This document shows, piece by piece, positions 1-9,043 of a stretch of DNA of 64,000 nucleotides. Position numbers and translations under genes: made by a program. Below the pieces are notes generated by a model that ran no database searches, had not been told where the DNA came from, and was given only the letters and a program-made list of their open reading frames with translations. The stretch lies in NCBI RefSeq assembly GCF_000522985.1, contig NZ_CP007128.1:1906220-1970219 (forward strand). Direction: 5' to 3'. How positions within the stretch are numbered: position 1 is the first letter of the stretch; every line of letters begins with the position of its first letter. This DNA is from Gemmatirosa kalamazoonensis (GTDB lineage Bacteria; Gemmatimonadota; Gemmatimonadetes; Gemmatimonadales; Gemmatimonadaceae).

Positions 1-843
1 CGCTTCCTCCTCCACGTACGCGTACGCCGAGGCGTCCTGCGCCCACGTGCCGCCGACGAACTCGCGCGCGATCCGGAACGCCTTCGCGTCGAGATACTCG
101 AGGCACCGCGGCTGCACGCCGGCGTCGCCGTGGTCGCGCGCCGCGCGCGCCGCGGCGATGAACGCGAGCGCGTCCTTCGCGGTGCGGAACGGCACGCCGA
201 GCCCGGTGACCGTCGTCGGCAGCGGGAGCAGGCGCAGCTCGGCGGCGAGCACGACGCCCAGCGTGCCCTCGCTGCCGACGAACCAGTCCACCGGGTCCTG
301 CACGAACGGCGGGCCGGCGGTGTTCTTCTCGAGCGCGGGGCGCCGCACCTCGATCACGCGCCCGTCGGCCAGCGCGACGGTGAGCGCCGCGACGTGCGGC
401 CGCGTGGCGCCGTACTTCAACGACCGCGCGCCCGAGGAGTTACACACGATCGCGCCGCCCACGCTCGACTCCTCCTCGCTCGTCGGGTCGGGCGCGAGGA
501 GCAGCCCGTGCGCCGCGGCGGCGCGCTTCACGTCGCCGAGCAGCGCGCCGGGCTCCGCGCGCACGACGCGCGCCGTCGGGTCGACGTCGAGCACACGGTC
601 GAGCGCGCGCAGCGAGAGCACGAGGCCGCGATCGGTGATCGACCCGCCGACGTAGCTCGTCTGCGCGCCCGCGGGCGTCACTGGCGTGCGCGTGCTCGAC
701 GCGTCCTTCAGGATCTCCACGACCTCCGCGGCGGACGTCGGGCGCGCGACCGCCTCGGGGACGAGGTAGAGCCCGGAGGCGTCGGCGGCGAACGCGGTGC
801 GGACGTCGAGGTCGGTCGTGACGAGACGATCCGTGTCAGGCAT
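1..843 (-). CDS. FAD-linked oxidase (GlcD / D-2-hydroxyacid dehydrogenase type), 3' end beyond window
   Basis: Reverse-strand frame open from ATG at 841-843 to the window edge, so about 281 N-terminal residues are present and the C-terminus is missing. The sequence carries the FAD-binding PCMH pattern: PAGAQTSYVGGS near residue 58, then DPTSEEESSVGGAIVCNSSG near residue 118, then VGSEGTLGVVLAAELRLLP near residue 190. This is the VAO/PCMH flavoprotein layout of GlcD, D-lactate and D-2-hydroxyglutarate dehydrogenases. It lies directly downstream of serA on the same strand with a 180-bp gap. In other bacteria a D-2-hydroxyglutarate dehydrogenase of this family removes the 2-hydroxyglutarate made by SerA, so that role is plausible here but is inferred from context only. 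The substrate cannot be told from the N-terminal half. Confidence 0.85.
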   Translation of the reverse strand, partial: MPDTDRLVTTDLDVRTAFAADASGLYLVPEAVARPTSAAEVVEILKDASSTRTPVTPAGAQTSYVGGSITDRGLVLSLRALDRVLDVDPTARVVRAEPGALLGDVKRAAAAHGLLLAPDPTSEEESSVGGAIVCNSSGARSLKYGATRPHVAALTVALADGRVIEVRRPALEKNTAGPPFVQDPVDWFVGSEGTLGVVLAAELRLLPLPTTVTGLGVPFRTAKDALAFIAAARAARDHGDAGVQPRCLEYLDAKAFRIAREFVGGTWAQDASAYAYVEEEA

Positions 844-876
844 CGGCGCGTCGACAGGATGAACGGGGCTGTGCGT

Positions 877-977
877 TTTCTTCGACAGGATGAACAGGAC
901 GGACAGGATGACAACCAACACGAGAGAACTTGTTGTTGGTGTTCATCCTGTCCGTCCTGTGCATCCCGTCGAAAGAA
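877..977. repeat. Long imperfect palindrome, ACAGGATGA-type arms
   Basis: Left arm about 877-919 and right arm about 933-977 are reverse complements over roughly 43 nt with a few mismatches. Each arm is made of degenerate copies of a short unit (gacaggatgaacaggacgg). Looser copies extend outwards to about 851 and 1019. It fills the gap between serA and the downstream oxidase, so it may act as a processing or termination hairpin. One of a set of such palindromes in this window. Confidence 0.8.
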
Positions 978-1023
978 GAGGCTGACGTTCCTGTCGATCC
1001 TCTCGTCCATCCTGTCACCGGCG

Positions 1024-2628
1024 TCACGCTTCCCGGAACTGCACCACCGACGCGCTCTGCACGTCCGGCAGATCGCAGAGCCGCTGTCGCACGCCGGCGT
1101 CCACGCGTCCGTCGACCGAGACGACGGCGAGCGCCTCGCCCCCCTGCGCCAGCCGCGCCTGGTGGTACTCGGCGATGTTCACGCCCGCGTCGCCGAGCAG
1201 CGTGCCGACGCGGCCGATGACGCCGGGGACGTCGCGGTTCGTGAGCACGATCAGCGTCTGGCGCGGGTTCACGTCGACGCGGAACCCGCCGATGCGCGTG
1301 AGCCGCGGCGCGCCTTCGGCCGACGTGATCCCCGCGACCGCCAGCTCCTGCATCGCGCCGCGCAGCGACACCTCGACGCCTAACGGCGGCAGCGCCGCGC
1401 TCTCGCCGACGACCAGCTCCAGGCCGCGCGCCTCGGCCAGCGCGCGCGCGTTGATCATGTTGAGCCGCTCCGCCTCCGCCGTCCCTTCGATCGCGCCTAA
1501 CGCCGCGGCGCTGAGCAGCGCCTGTTGCCCGCCGGCGAGCGACGCGCCGCAGCGGAGCGTGAGGCGCTGCGGCGCGCGCATCCCCATGTCGGCGAGCAGC
1601 GCGCGCGCCACCGCCGCGGCGCGCCGCGTGACGAGCATCGCCGGCTGCAGCTCGCGCCACTGCCCGTCCACCGCCGCGACGTTCATCGACCGACCGAGCT
1701 CGTTGCTGAGCAACGCGTCGCGCACCGCCGCGCACGCGTCCACCGCGACGTTGCGCTGCGCCTCCGCCGTCGACGCCCCGATGTGCGGCGTGAGGATGAC
1801 GTTGGGCAGCTTGCGCAGCGCGCTGTCGGCGGCGAGCGGCTCGGCCACGTACACGTCGAGCGCGGCGCCCTTCACGTGGCCGCTCTCCAGCGCCGCGGCG
1901 AGCGCCCCGTCGTCGACGATGCCGCCGCGCGCGAGGTTCGCCACGATGCCGCCCGGGCGCAGCCGCGCGAGCTCGCGCCGGCCGATGAGTCCGGTCGTCT
2001 CGTCGGTGAGCGGCGTGTGCACGGTGACGATGTCCGCCTCGTCGAGCAGCGCGTCGAGCGTCGCGGCGCGGTGCACACGCAGCGTGGTGAATCGTGCGTC
2101 GGCGACGTACGGGTCGAACGCGTGCACCTGCATCCCGAACGCGTGTGCCCGCGCCGCCACCTCGCTCCCGATGCGTCCGAGCCCGACGATGCCGATCGTC
2201 TTGCCGAGCAGCTCGGTGCCGAGCAGCGACGAGCGGTCCCACCGGCCGGCGCGCATCGACTCCACGGCGCGCGGCAGGTGGCGGATGAGCGAGATGAGCA
2301 CGCCGAACACGAGCTCCGCCACCGCGATCGTGTTCCCCGCCGGGGCGTTGATGACGGCGATGCCGAGCTCGGTGGCCACGTCCATCGCCACGTTGTCGAC
2401 GCCGACGCCGGCCCGCCCCACCACACGGAGCCGTTTCGCTCGCCGGAGCAGCTCGGCCGAGATCTTCGTGGCGCTCCGTCCCACGATGGCGTCGTAGTCG
2501 CCGATGCGCTCGAGCAGCTCCTCCTTCGGGAGCGTCGGCACCTCGTCGACGCTGAGCTGGGGTTCGGCCTCGAGGAGCGCGACGCCGTCGCGGTCGACGT
2601 CGTCGGTGACGAGCACGCGGAAGGGCAT
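1024..2628 (-). CDS. serA: D-3-phosphoglycerate dehydrogenase, long form with ACT domain
   Basis: Oxidises 3-phosphoglycerate to 3-phosphohydroxypyruvate with NAD, the first step of serine synthesis. 534 aa, the usual length of the long type. The N-terminal substrate-binding lobe holds the NAD Rossmann motif GKTIGIVGLGRIGSE (about residue 145). The signature NLARGGIVDDGAL, then ALDVYVAEP and the catalytic-His stretch LTPHIGAST follow. An intervening ASB-type domain leads to a C-terminal ACT domain starting RQTLIVLTNRDVPGVIG (about residue 455), the usual site of serine control. I chose the ATG at 2628 because MPFRVLVTDDVDRDG matches the family N-terminus; an upstream in-frame ATG would add 37 low-complexity residues read from the repeat region. 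Same strand as the FAD oxidase downstream. Confidence 0.95.
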   Translation of the reverse strand: MPFRVLVTDDVDRDGVALLEAEPQLSVDEVPTLPKEELLERIGDYDAIVGRSATKISAELLRRAKRLRVVGRAGVGVDNVAMDVATELGIAVINAPAGNTIAVAELVFGVLISLIRHLPRAVESMRAGRWDRSSLLGTELLGKTIGIVGLGRIGSEVAARAHAFGMQVHAFDPYVADARFTTLRVHRAATLDALLDEADIVTVHTPLTDETTGLIGRRELARLRPGGIVANLARGGIVDDGALAAALESGHVKGAALDVYVAEPLAADSALRKLPNVILTPHIGASTAEAQRNVAVDACAAVRDALLSNELGRSMNVAAVDGQWRELQPAMLVTRRAAAVARALLADMGMRAPQRLTLRCGASLAGGQQALLSAAALGAIEGTAEAERLNMINARALAEARGLELVVGESAALPPLGVEVSLRGAMQELAVAGITSAEGAPRLTRIGGFRVDVNPRQTLIVLTNRDVPGVIGRVGTLLGDAGVNIAEYHQARLAQGGEALAVVSVDGRVDAGVRQRLCDLPDVQSASVVQFREA

Positions 2629-2939
2629 TGCGGGGGGCGCGGGTGACCGGAGAAGGGACCCGGGAAGGATATGCGGGGTGGGGGGGTGGGGCCAATCGGG
2701 ACGCCTCGCGGCGGGACGCCTCACGGCGGGACGCCTCACGGCGGGGACCGGCAGCGTCGCGTGGGATCCGCGGTGCGTCGGATCGGTACCGCTGCCTGGT
2801 CGCGAGCGTGGGACTATGGGCGAAGGGGGGGAGCCCCCCCTGGTAACTACGATCCCGCCCCCGCCGTAGACGTCCCGCCGTAGACGTCCCGCCGTAGATG
2901 TCCCGCCGTCTAACGTCCCGCGGTCTAACGTCCCGCGGT
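2629..2939. other. Intergenic gap dominated by repeats
   Basis: 311 bases between the serA start and the stop of the next reverse-strand gene. It holds the inverted tandem-repeat element at 2698-2985 and a G7/C7 palindrome at about 2824-2840. No convincing gene is visible. Whatever promoter serA uses must lie within or right beside this repeat. Confidence 0.7.
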
Positions 2940-2985
2940 CTAACGTCCCGCCGTCGATCGTCCCGCGGTGAGGCGTCCCGCCGTA
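2698..2985. repeat. Inverted tandem-repeat element, GGGACGCCTCACGGC unit
   Basis: Three 15-bp copies (gggacgcctcacggc and a one-base variant) run head to tail at 2698-2742. About nine reverse-complement 14-15-bp copies (such as gtagacgtcccgcc and tctaacgtcccgcgg) run from 2866 to about 2985. The two blocks can fold on each other around a 120-nt spacer. The right block overlaps the last codons and stop codon of the SARP gene ending at 2940. Confidence 0.85.
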
Positions 2986-5822
2986 TTATCGCGCCCCCCC
3001 TCCACCCGCCGCACGTAATCCGCGTCCGCGTGCGCCCAGTCCTCCGTCACGATCCGCCGGTGCGCCGCCGCGCTGTCCGCGTTCCCCGCCGCCGACCACG
3101 CCCGCGCGAGCAGCGCGTGCACCTCCGTGCGCGACACGTACACGTTGGAGTTGTCCACCGGGCCGTGGAACAGCGGCCGCAGCGCGCGCACCGCGTCGAG
3201 CGGGCGGCCGAGGCGCAGCAGGGCGCGCGCGAGCGCGTAGTTCGTGCGCGAGTAGCCCAGGTTCGGCGACCGCATCGCCGCCCGCAGCTCGGCCACCGCG
3301 CCCGCGTCGTCGCCGCGCGCCGCGAGCAGCAGTCCACGTACGTGGTGGTGCATGCGCTGGTCACGGCCGAGTAGACTCTGCCGCCCCCACGCCGCCACCG
3401 AGTCGACCAGCCGCGCGAGGCCCGCGGTGTCGCCCGCCTCGGCGAGCGCGTCGGCGGCGTGCGCGAGCATCCACGCTCGGTTGCGCGCGTACTCCGACGC
3501 CGCGCCGGCCGGCCCCGCGACGTGCCCCACAGAGTCGAACAGGGCCGCGCTCTCGCGATACCGCCCGGCGTCGAGCAGCAGCTGCGCCTCGAGCAGCGCC
3601 TCGCCCGGCACGCCCGCGTTAGGCACCGGTGCCGTCGCGCGCAGTCGTCGGGCGGTGCGCAGCGCGTCGGCCACGCGCCCCTGCTGTCGCTGCGAGATCG
3701 CGAGCCACCACAGCGCCGACGCCACCTGCTGACCGTTGCCGGCCTGCAGCTCCTGCTCGAGCAGCGCGTCGGCGCGCGTGTACTGGCGCAGCCGCAGCCA
3801 GTGATCGGCGAGGAAGTCCGCCTCCTCCATCGCGCTCGGCGGATCCAGCGTGGCGCCCGTGCGCCGCGCCTCGAGCGCGCCCTCGCTCTGACCTTCCGCG
3901 TCGAGGATCAGCGAGAGGTGTCGCCACGCGCGCGCCGACCGGGGGTCGAGCCGGATCCAGCGCCGCACCGCCCGCTCGGCGGCGTCGAGCGAGTCCATCA
4001 CGAGGTGCGTGTTCGCGATCTCGAGGATCGCCTCGCACGCGACGCAGCCGGGATGCTCCGTGTCGCCCACGTGCGCGGAATCCATCGCTACCGCGCGCTC
4101 CAGGTGGGGAAGCGCCGCCGCGTACTCGTCGCGCGTGCGGAGCGCGAGCCCCATGAAAAAGTGCCCCTCCACCTCGTCCGGGTAGCGCGTGAGCAGCGAC
4201 TCGGCGAACGCGTACAGCGTGGGCGACGCCGTCCACCGCGCCCAGCTCGCGCGAATGACGAGCCGCTCGCGCTCGCTCGCGTGCTCGGCAAGACGGTTCG
4301 CGCGGGCGATCAGCGCTGCACGCTGGGCGGGCGGGTCGCGAGAGAGCAACGCCGCGTACCACGCCGCCATGGCGAACGTGGAATCCTCGCGCACGGCGGC
4401 GGCGAGCAAGTGCGCGGCACCCGGCAAGTCGCCATCGTGATAGCCGCGCTTCACTCCCTCCGCGTAGAGCCGGTACGCCACGACGGAGCGTGTCGTCGCG
4501 TCGGCCACCGAGCCGATGCTCGCCGCGCGCCCGTACGCGCCGACGATGCGCGCGGTACCGCTGTCGACGAGCGCGAACGGGTCGTGCCCCGTGACGCTGC
4601 CCGCCGCGACGATGCGGCCGCTCGCGAGATCGACGCGCCGCAGGTCGAGGCGGAGCGTGCCGCCGGTCGATGCGGTGAGCGTGCCCTCCACGAGCTCCGT
4701 CGCGCCGGCCCGCCGCGCCGCGTCCGACAGCGCGGCCGGACTCGTCGCGCCGCCGTCGAGCAGCGCGTACATGCGCGCGGGGCTGATGACGCGCAGCCCG
4801 GGCGCGCGCGCGAGGTTCGTGGCGAGCATGTCGGCGAGCGGCGCCGCGGTGGCGGTCGTCGCCGAGTCGCCGCGGAACGCCGTCACACGGCCGACCGCGA
4901 GCACCGGCGGCGCGCTGCCCGCCGAGTGCAGAAGCACTCGCGTCCCCGCCGCGATCGTGCCGAGCAGCGCGACGCCGACCGCCGCGATCGTCCGCCACCG
5001 GCGGTGACCCGCGAAGCCCGGCGCCACGAGTGCCACGCGCGGCGCGGTCGGCGCCGACCCGTTAGGCACCGCTACCGTCTCCGGCACCGGCAGATCGCGC
5101 CGCGGCTCCGCGGCCGACGCGCGCAGCCGCGTCTCGAGCGCGAGCACGCGCGGGTCGGGCGGGAGGTCGAGCTCCTGCGCGAGCAGCGTCGCGTGCACGC
5201 GCGCGTGGCGCAGCGCCGCGCCGACGTCGCCTGCGGCGGCGAGCGATTCCATGAGCCCCAGCGCGGCGCGCGCGCTCAGCGGATCTTGCGCGGCGAGCGC
5301 ACGCCACCAGCGCACCGCGCCCGCCGCGTCGCCGCGCTGGGTGGCCTCGGCGGCGAGCCGGTCGAGCGCCTCGGCGTGCACGCGAGCCAGCGCGCGCCGC
5401 TCGTCGTCCAGCCAGCGCTCGAACTCCGGGACGCCGGGGACGCGGAAGCCGTCGAGCAGAGGGCCGCTGTAGAGCTCCGCCGCGCGCTCCGGTCGTCCCG
5501 CGGCGAGCGCCGCACGTAGCTCCGCCACGTCGCTCGTCACGCGCTCGGCGTCGAGCCGCAGCACCTGCTGTCCGACGAGGATCGACTCGTCGCCGAGGTC
5601 GCGGCGCAGCGCGTAGAGCGCCTGCTTCAGCGCGGCGCGGCCGTGCTCCTCGTCGGCGTCGGGCCAGAACAGCGCGACGAGCCGCTCGCGGCGGATGCCC
5701 GCGTCGCCCGCACAGGCGATGACGGCGAGCAGGGCGAGCCGCCGCGGTTGGGCGGCGGCCCCCGTCGCCGGCCGGCCGTCCACGTGAACGGCGGCGCCGC
5801 CGAGGAGCTGGATGCGGACCAC
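2940..5822 (-). CDS. Transmembrane SARP/BTAD regulator with TPR repeats
   Basis: The N-terminus is an OmpR-type winged helix (VRIQLLGGAAVHVDG, RRLALLAVIA, REDL-like RRERLVALFWPDAD). A BTAD helical domain follows (AELYSGPLLDGF, ERWLDDERRALAR) to about residue 240. A single hydrophobic segment (TIAAVGVALLGTIAAGTRVLL) lies near residues 275-295. A TolB/adenylate-cyclase-like domain (VLAVGRVTAFRGD, LADMLATNLARAPGLRVIS) and a long TPR array up to about residue 940 come after it. The layout suggests a DNA-binding head in the cytoplasm and a sensory TPR part across the membrane; that topology is inferred. The GTG at 5822 gives the usual M-V-R-I-Q-L-L-G-G start; an ATG at 5948 in the same frame would add 42 residues. 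The C-terminus (TAGRLTAGRSTAGR) is read from the intergenic repeat, so the 3' end looks extended by repeat invasion. Confidence 0.82.
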   Translation of the reverse strand: MVRIQLLGGAAVHVDGRPATGAAAQPRRLALLAVIACAGDAGIRRERLVALFWPDADEEHGRAALKQALYALRRDLGDESILVGQQVLRLDAERVTSDVAELRAALAAGRPERAAELYSGPLLDGFRVPGVPEFERWLDDERRALARVHAEALDRLAAEATQRGDAAGAVRWWRALAAQDPLSARAALGLMESLAAAGDVGAALRHARVHATLLAQELDLPPDPRVLALETRLRASAAEPRRDLPVPETVAVPNGSAPTAPRVALVAPGFAGHRRWRTIAAVGVALLGTIAAGTRVLLHSAGSAPPVLAVGRVTAFRGDSATTATAAPLADMLATNLARAPGLRVISPARMYALLDGGATSPAALSDAARRAGATELVEGTLTASTGGTLRLDLRRVDLASGRIVAAGSVTGHDPFALVDSGTARIVGAYGRAASIGSVADATTRSVVAYRLYAEGVKRGYHDGDLPGAAHLLAAAVREDSTFAMAAWYAALLSRDPPAQRAALIARANRLAEHASERERLVIRASWARWTASPTLYAFAESLLTRYPDEVEGHFFMGLALRTRDEYAAALPHLERAVAMDSAHVGDTEHPGCVACEAILEIANTHLVMDSLDAAERAVRRWIRLDPRSARAWRHLSLILDAEGQSEGALEARRTGATLDPPSAMEEADFLADHWLRLRQYTRADALLEQELQAGNGQQVASALWWLAISQRQQGRVADALRTARRLRATAPVPNAGVPGEALLEAQLLLDAGRYRESAALFDSVGHVAGPAGAASEYARNRAWMLAHAADALAEAGDTAGLARLVDSVAAWGRQSLLGRDQRMHHHVRGLLLAARGDDAGAVAELRAAMRSPNLGYSRTNYALARALLRLGRPLDAVRALRPLFHGPVDNSNVYVSRTEVHALLARAWSAAGNADSAAAHRRIVTEDWAHADADYVRRVEGGRDNTAGRLTAGRSTAGR

Positions 5823-5946
5823 GCGGCCAACATGCAGTCGGCCGGAAAACGCGGCAATCGCGCCGGTGACCGACGGGTGACCGCGCGGTGACCGCCCAAC
5901 GCGAGCGTGCGGCGTTCGCCGACGCCACACGATTCCCGGAGGTCCC

Positions 5947-6573
5947 ATGCGTTCGACCGTGCCACGTTTCGCCGTAGCCGCCGTCGTCGTCGCCCTGTCC
6001 GCGCCGCGCGCCGCCCACGCGCAGAACCTGCTCTACAACCCCGGCTTCGAGATCGGGAACCTCGATGGGTGGACGAGCCCGACCAACCACATGCCGCCGC
6101 GCTCGTTCACGCCGTTCGCGCACAGTGGGCTCTACGCGGCCGAGATGCCGTCGGTGTACCCGTTCAACTATCCGGGGCCGCCGAACTACCAGCAGTTCGG
6201 GCAGACGATCGCGACGACGGTCGGCCAGAGCTACGACGTGTCGTTCTGGGCCATGAACTTCGGCCCGAACGGCCCGATCCCGAACAACCCGAACGGCCTG
6301 CGCATCCTTTTCGGCGGCACCACGCTGTTCGATCAGCAGCTCACGAACAGCACCTGGCAGCTGTTCACCGTGCACGGCACCGCGACGTCGACGAGCACCT
6401 GGTTCGAGATCGACGGGTTCAGCCCCATCGGCTCGAACTTCATCGACGACCTGAGCGTCGCCGCGGCCGGACCCGGTGCCGGCCCGCCGACCACCACCCC
6501 CGAGCCGGCGACGCTCGCGCTGCTCGCCACGGGGCTCCTCGCGCTCGGCGCGAGGGCGGTCGCGAGGCGTTAG
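5947..6573 (+). CDS. PEP-CTERM secreted protein
   Basis: 208 aa. A signal peptide ends at about AAHA-QNLL. The body begins NLLYNPGFEIGNLDGWTS, a carbohydrate-binding-like beta sandwich start common among PEP-CTERM proteins. The tail is a classic sorting signal: TPEPATLALLATGLLALGA, then AVARR. In the family, exosortase recognises PEP, the hydrophobic helix holds the protein in the membrane and the basic tail stays inside. No exosortase gene is in this window. A strong GGAGG precedes the ATG by 6 nt. It is divergent from the SARP gene at 2940-5822, so the two may share control. The stop codon lies inside a GTTAGGC heptamer. The binding target is unknown. Confidence 0.88.
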   Translation: MRSTVPRFAVAAVVVALSAPRAAHAQNLLYNPGFEIGNLDGWTSPTNHMPPRSFTPFAHSGLYAAEMPSVYPFNYPGPPNYQQFGQTIATTVGQSYDVSFWAMNFGPNGPIPNNPNGLRILFGGTTLFDQQLTNSTWQLFTVHGTATSTSTWFEIDGFSPIGSNFIDDLSVAAAGPGAGPPTTTPEPATLALLATGLLALGARAVARR

Positions 6574-6705
6574 GCGCCCGCACGACCGGCGGCATCCCGG
6601 GGTGCGCCACGCGACGCTCCCGGGGTGCCGCGCTGGACGGGCGTCGACGCGCCGGGTTACCTTCGGCACCTCGCAGGTCACCCCTCCCGGCGCCGATCCC
6701 CCCCG

Positions 6706-9015
6706 ATGGCCAGTGCCGTTCTGCTCGAGCGGCTCCAGCGCGCGCTCGAACCCGCGTACGCCATCGAGCGTGAGCTGGGCGGCGGCGGCATGTCGCGCGT
6801 CTTCCTCGCCGAGGAGCGCGCGTTAGGCCGTCGGGTCGTGGTGAAGGTGCTCGCCCCGGAGCTGGCCGAGGAGATGACCGCCGAGCGGTTCGCGCGTGAG
6901 ATCCGGGTCGCCGCCTCGCTGCAGCAGGCGAACATCGTCCCGCTGCTCACGACCGGCGGCGCCGACGGGCTCACGTACTACACCATGCCGTACGTCGAGG
7001 GACGTACGCTGCGCGACCGCCTCGGTGGCGTCGGGCTGCCGCTCGGCGAGGCGGTGAACATCGCCCGCGACGTCGCCCGCGCGCTCGCGTTCGCACACCG
7101 GCACGGGGTGGTGCACCGCGACATCAAGCCGGAGAACATCCTCATCTCCGGCGGCACCGCGGTCGTCACCGACTTCGGCATCGCGAAGGCCGTCGACCGC
7201 GCGCGGACGAACGCGTTCGGGTCGAGCTCCACGCTCACCCGCGACGGCACGTCGGTGGGAACGCCGGCCTACATGAGCCCCGAGCAGTGCGCGGGCGATC
7301 CGGCGGTCGACCACCGGTCGGACATCTACGCGTGGGGCGTGTTCACCTACGAGATGCTGGCCGGGCGCCACCCGTTCGCCGAACGGCGCACGATGCACGA
7401 GCTGATTCGCGCACACCTCGTGGAGCCGCCGCCGCCGCTGCTCGACCTGCGCCCCGACCTGCCGCCGTCGCTCGCCGGTCTCGTCGAGCGATGCCTGGAG
7501 AAGTCGCCCGAGCAGCGTCCGCTGGCCGCGGACGACCTCGTGCAGGCGCTCGACGTCCTGTCGATCACCGGCACGATGACGTCGGCGGAGTTCCAGCTGC
7601 CGGGCGTCGACGTGGAGGCGCCGTCGGTCGCGGTGCTGCCGTTCGCGAACATGAGCCCGAACCGCGAGGACGAGTTCTTCGCCGACGGGATCAGCGAGGA
7701 GATCATGAGCGCGCTCGCGCGCGTGCGCGGCCTCCGGGTGGCCGCGCGCACGTCGTGCTTCGCGTTCAAGGGACGCATGGTGGACCTGCGCGTGATGGCC
7801 GAGCAGCTCGGCGTGCGCACGGTGCTGGAGGGGAGCGTGCGCCGCGCCGGCCCGCGCGTGCGCGTGTCGACGCAGCTCGTGAGCGCGACCGACGGGCTGC
7901 ACCTGTGGAGCGAGCGCTACGACCGGGAGATCGTCGACATCTTCGCGGTCCAGGACGAGATCGCGCGCGCCATCGCCGACACGTTAGGCACCCGGCTCCG
8001 CGGCGCGTCGCTGCCCATGGTGCGCGTGACGGGCGGCCGACCCGCCGGCCCGGCGAGCGTGGAGGCGTACGAGGAGTACCTGCGCGGCCGGCTGCACCTC
8101 GACCAGCGGAGCACGAACCTCGGCGCGTCGATCGCGAGCTTCGAGCGCGCGGCGGCGCTCGACCCGGGGCTGTCGGTCGCGCACGCGGGGCTCGCGCACG
8201 TCTACACGTGGCTCGGGCTGTGGTACATCGCGCCCGCGACGATCGCGTTCGCGAAGGTGCGCGAGGCGGCCGACCGCGCGCTCTCGCTCGACCACAAGGA
8301 CGCCGTCGCGCTCGCGGCGCGCGCGATCATGGCGCTCTGGTACGAGTGGGACTGGGCGGCGGCGGAGCGGGTCGCGCAGCAGGCGATCGACGCCGCCCCG
8401 GGGCTGCCCTTGGGCTACTCGGTGATGACGTACGTACGCGTCGCCGGCGGACAGCACGAGGCGGCGATCGACACGGCCGCACGCTCCGCGTCGCTCGACC
8501 CGCTGTCGAACGCGGCGAAGACGGACCTCGGCGACGCGCTCCGCTACGCGGGACGGCACGCGGAGGCGCTCGAGGTGCTGCTCCCCGTGGTGCGGCGCGA
8601 GCCGGGGCACATCCTCGCGAACCTGTGGGTCGCCTACCAGCTCGACGCGCTGGGCGACGCCGCGTCGGCGGTGCCGCACGCCGAGCGCGCGGCGGCGGCC
8701 GCGTCGGGCAGTCCCGCGCCCACCGCGGCGCTCGCGCGCATCCTCGCGCGCGCGGGGCGCGAGGCCGAGGCGCGCGCGATCCGCGACGGGCTCGCCGCGC
8801 GCGGCGCCAGCGAGTACATCGCCGAGTACCTGCTCGCCATCGCGTCGGTGGAGCTCGACGATCACGAGACGACGCTCGCGCGGTTGGAGCGCTCGGTGGC
8901 GGCCCGCGATCCGCACATGATGCTCATGCACCGCGAGTACTACTGGGACGCGCTGCGCGGTCATCCGCGGTTCGAGGCGCTCGTGCGCACGGTTGGCGTT
9001 AGGCGGGAGACCTGA
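6706..9015 (+). CDS. Serine/threonine protein kinase with TolB-like and TPR domains
   Basis: 769 aa. The kinase domain spans about residues 15-275: glycine loop IERELGGGGMSRVF, catalytic loop VVHRDIKPENILI, VTDFGIAKAV and GTPAYMSPEQ. All catalytic residues (K, HRD, DFG) are present. From about residue 305, PSVAVLPFANMSPNRED to FAVQDEIARAIAD is the TolB/CadC-like module often fused to such kinases and to adenylate cyclases. Residues 450-760 are TPR repeats. No transmembrane helix is obvious, so it probably acts in the cytoplasm. The start ATG at 6706 gives MASAVLLERLQRAL; an ATG at 6625 would add 27 poor residues. Patatin follows 28 nt downstream, so the two may share a transcript. Substrates are unknown. 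Confidence 0.92.
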   Translation: MASAVLLERLQRALEPAYAIERELGGGGMSRVFLAEERALGRRVVVKVLAPELAEEMTAERFAREIRVAASLQQANIVPLLTTGGADGLTYYTMPYVEGRTLRDRLGGVGLPLGEAVNIARDVARALAFAHRHGVVHRDIKPENILISGGTAVVTDFGIAKAVDRARTNAFGSSSTLTRDGTSVGTPAYMSPEQCAGDPAVDHRSDIYAWGVFTYEMLAGRHPFAERRTMHELIRAHLVEPPPPLLDLRPDLPPSLAGLVERCLEKSPEQRPLAADDLVQALDVLSITGTMTSAEFQLPGVDVEAPSVAVLPFANMSPNREDEFFADGISEEIMSALARVRGLRVAARTSCFAFKGRMVDLRVMAEQLGVRTVLEGSVRRAGPRVRVSTQLVSATDGLHLWSERYDREIVDIFAVQDEIARAIADTLGTRLRGASLPMVRVTGGRPAGPASVEAYEEYLRGRLHLDQRSTNLGASIASFERAAALDPGLSVAHAGLAHVYTWLGLWYIAPATIAFAKVREAADRALSLDHKDAVALAARAIMALWYEWDWAAAERVAQQAIDAAPGLPLGYSVMTYVRVAGGQHEAAIDTAARSASLDPLSNAAKTDLGDALRYAGRHAEALEVLLPVVRREPGHILANLWVAYQLDALGDAASAVPHAERAAAAASGSPAPTAALARILARAGREAEARAIRDGLAARGASEYIAEYLLAIASVELDDHETTLARLERSVAARDPHMMLMHREYYWDALRGHPRFEALVRTVGVRRET

Positions 9016-9043
9016 AGCCGGGCCGTCGGCCCACGGAGACCAC

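Noticed and set aside
836-2695. Long reverse-strand frame of 619 codons over serA
   Set aside because: Arg/Ala/Gly-rich shadow of serA in another frame with no recognisable domain; serA itself is unmistakable.
2824-2840. G7/C7 palindrome as a separate terminator of serA
   Set aside because: It lies upstream of serA, not downstream, and inside the loop of the repeat element, so I left it as part of that structure.
2866-2985. Possible CRISPR array
   Set aside because: The units are 14-15 bp, adjoin directly with no unique spacers, and have an inverted partner block at 2698-2742. No cas gene is present.
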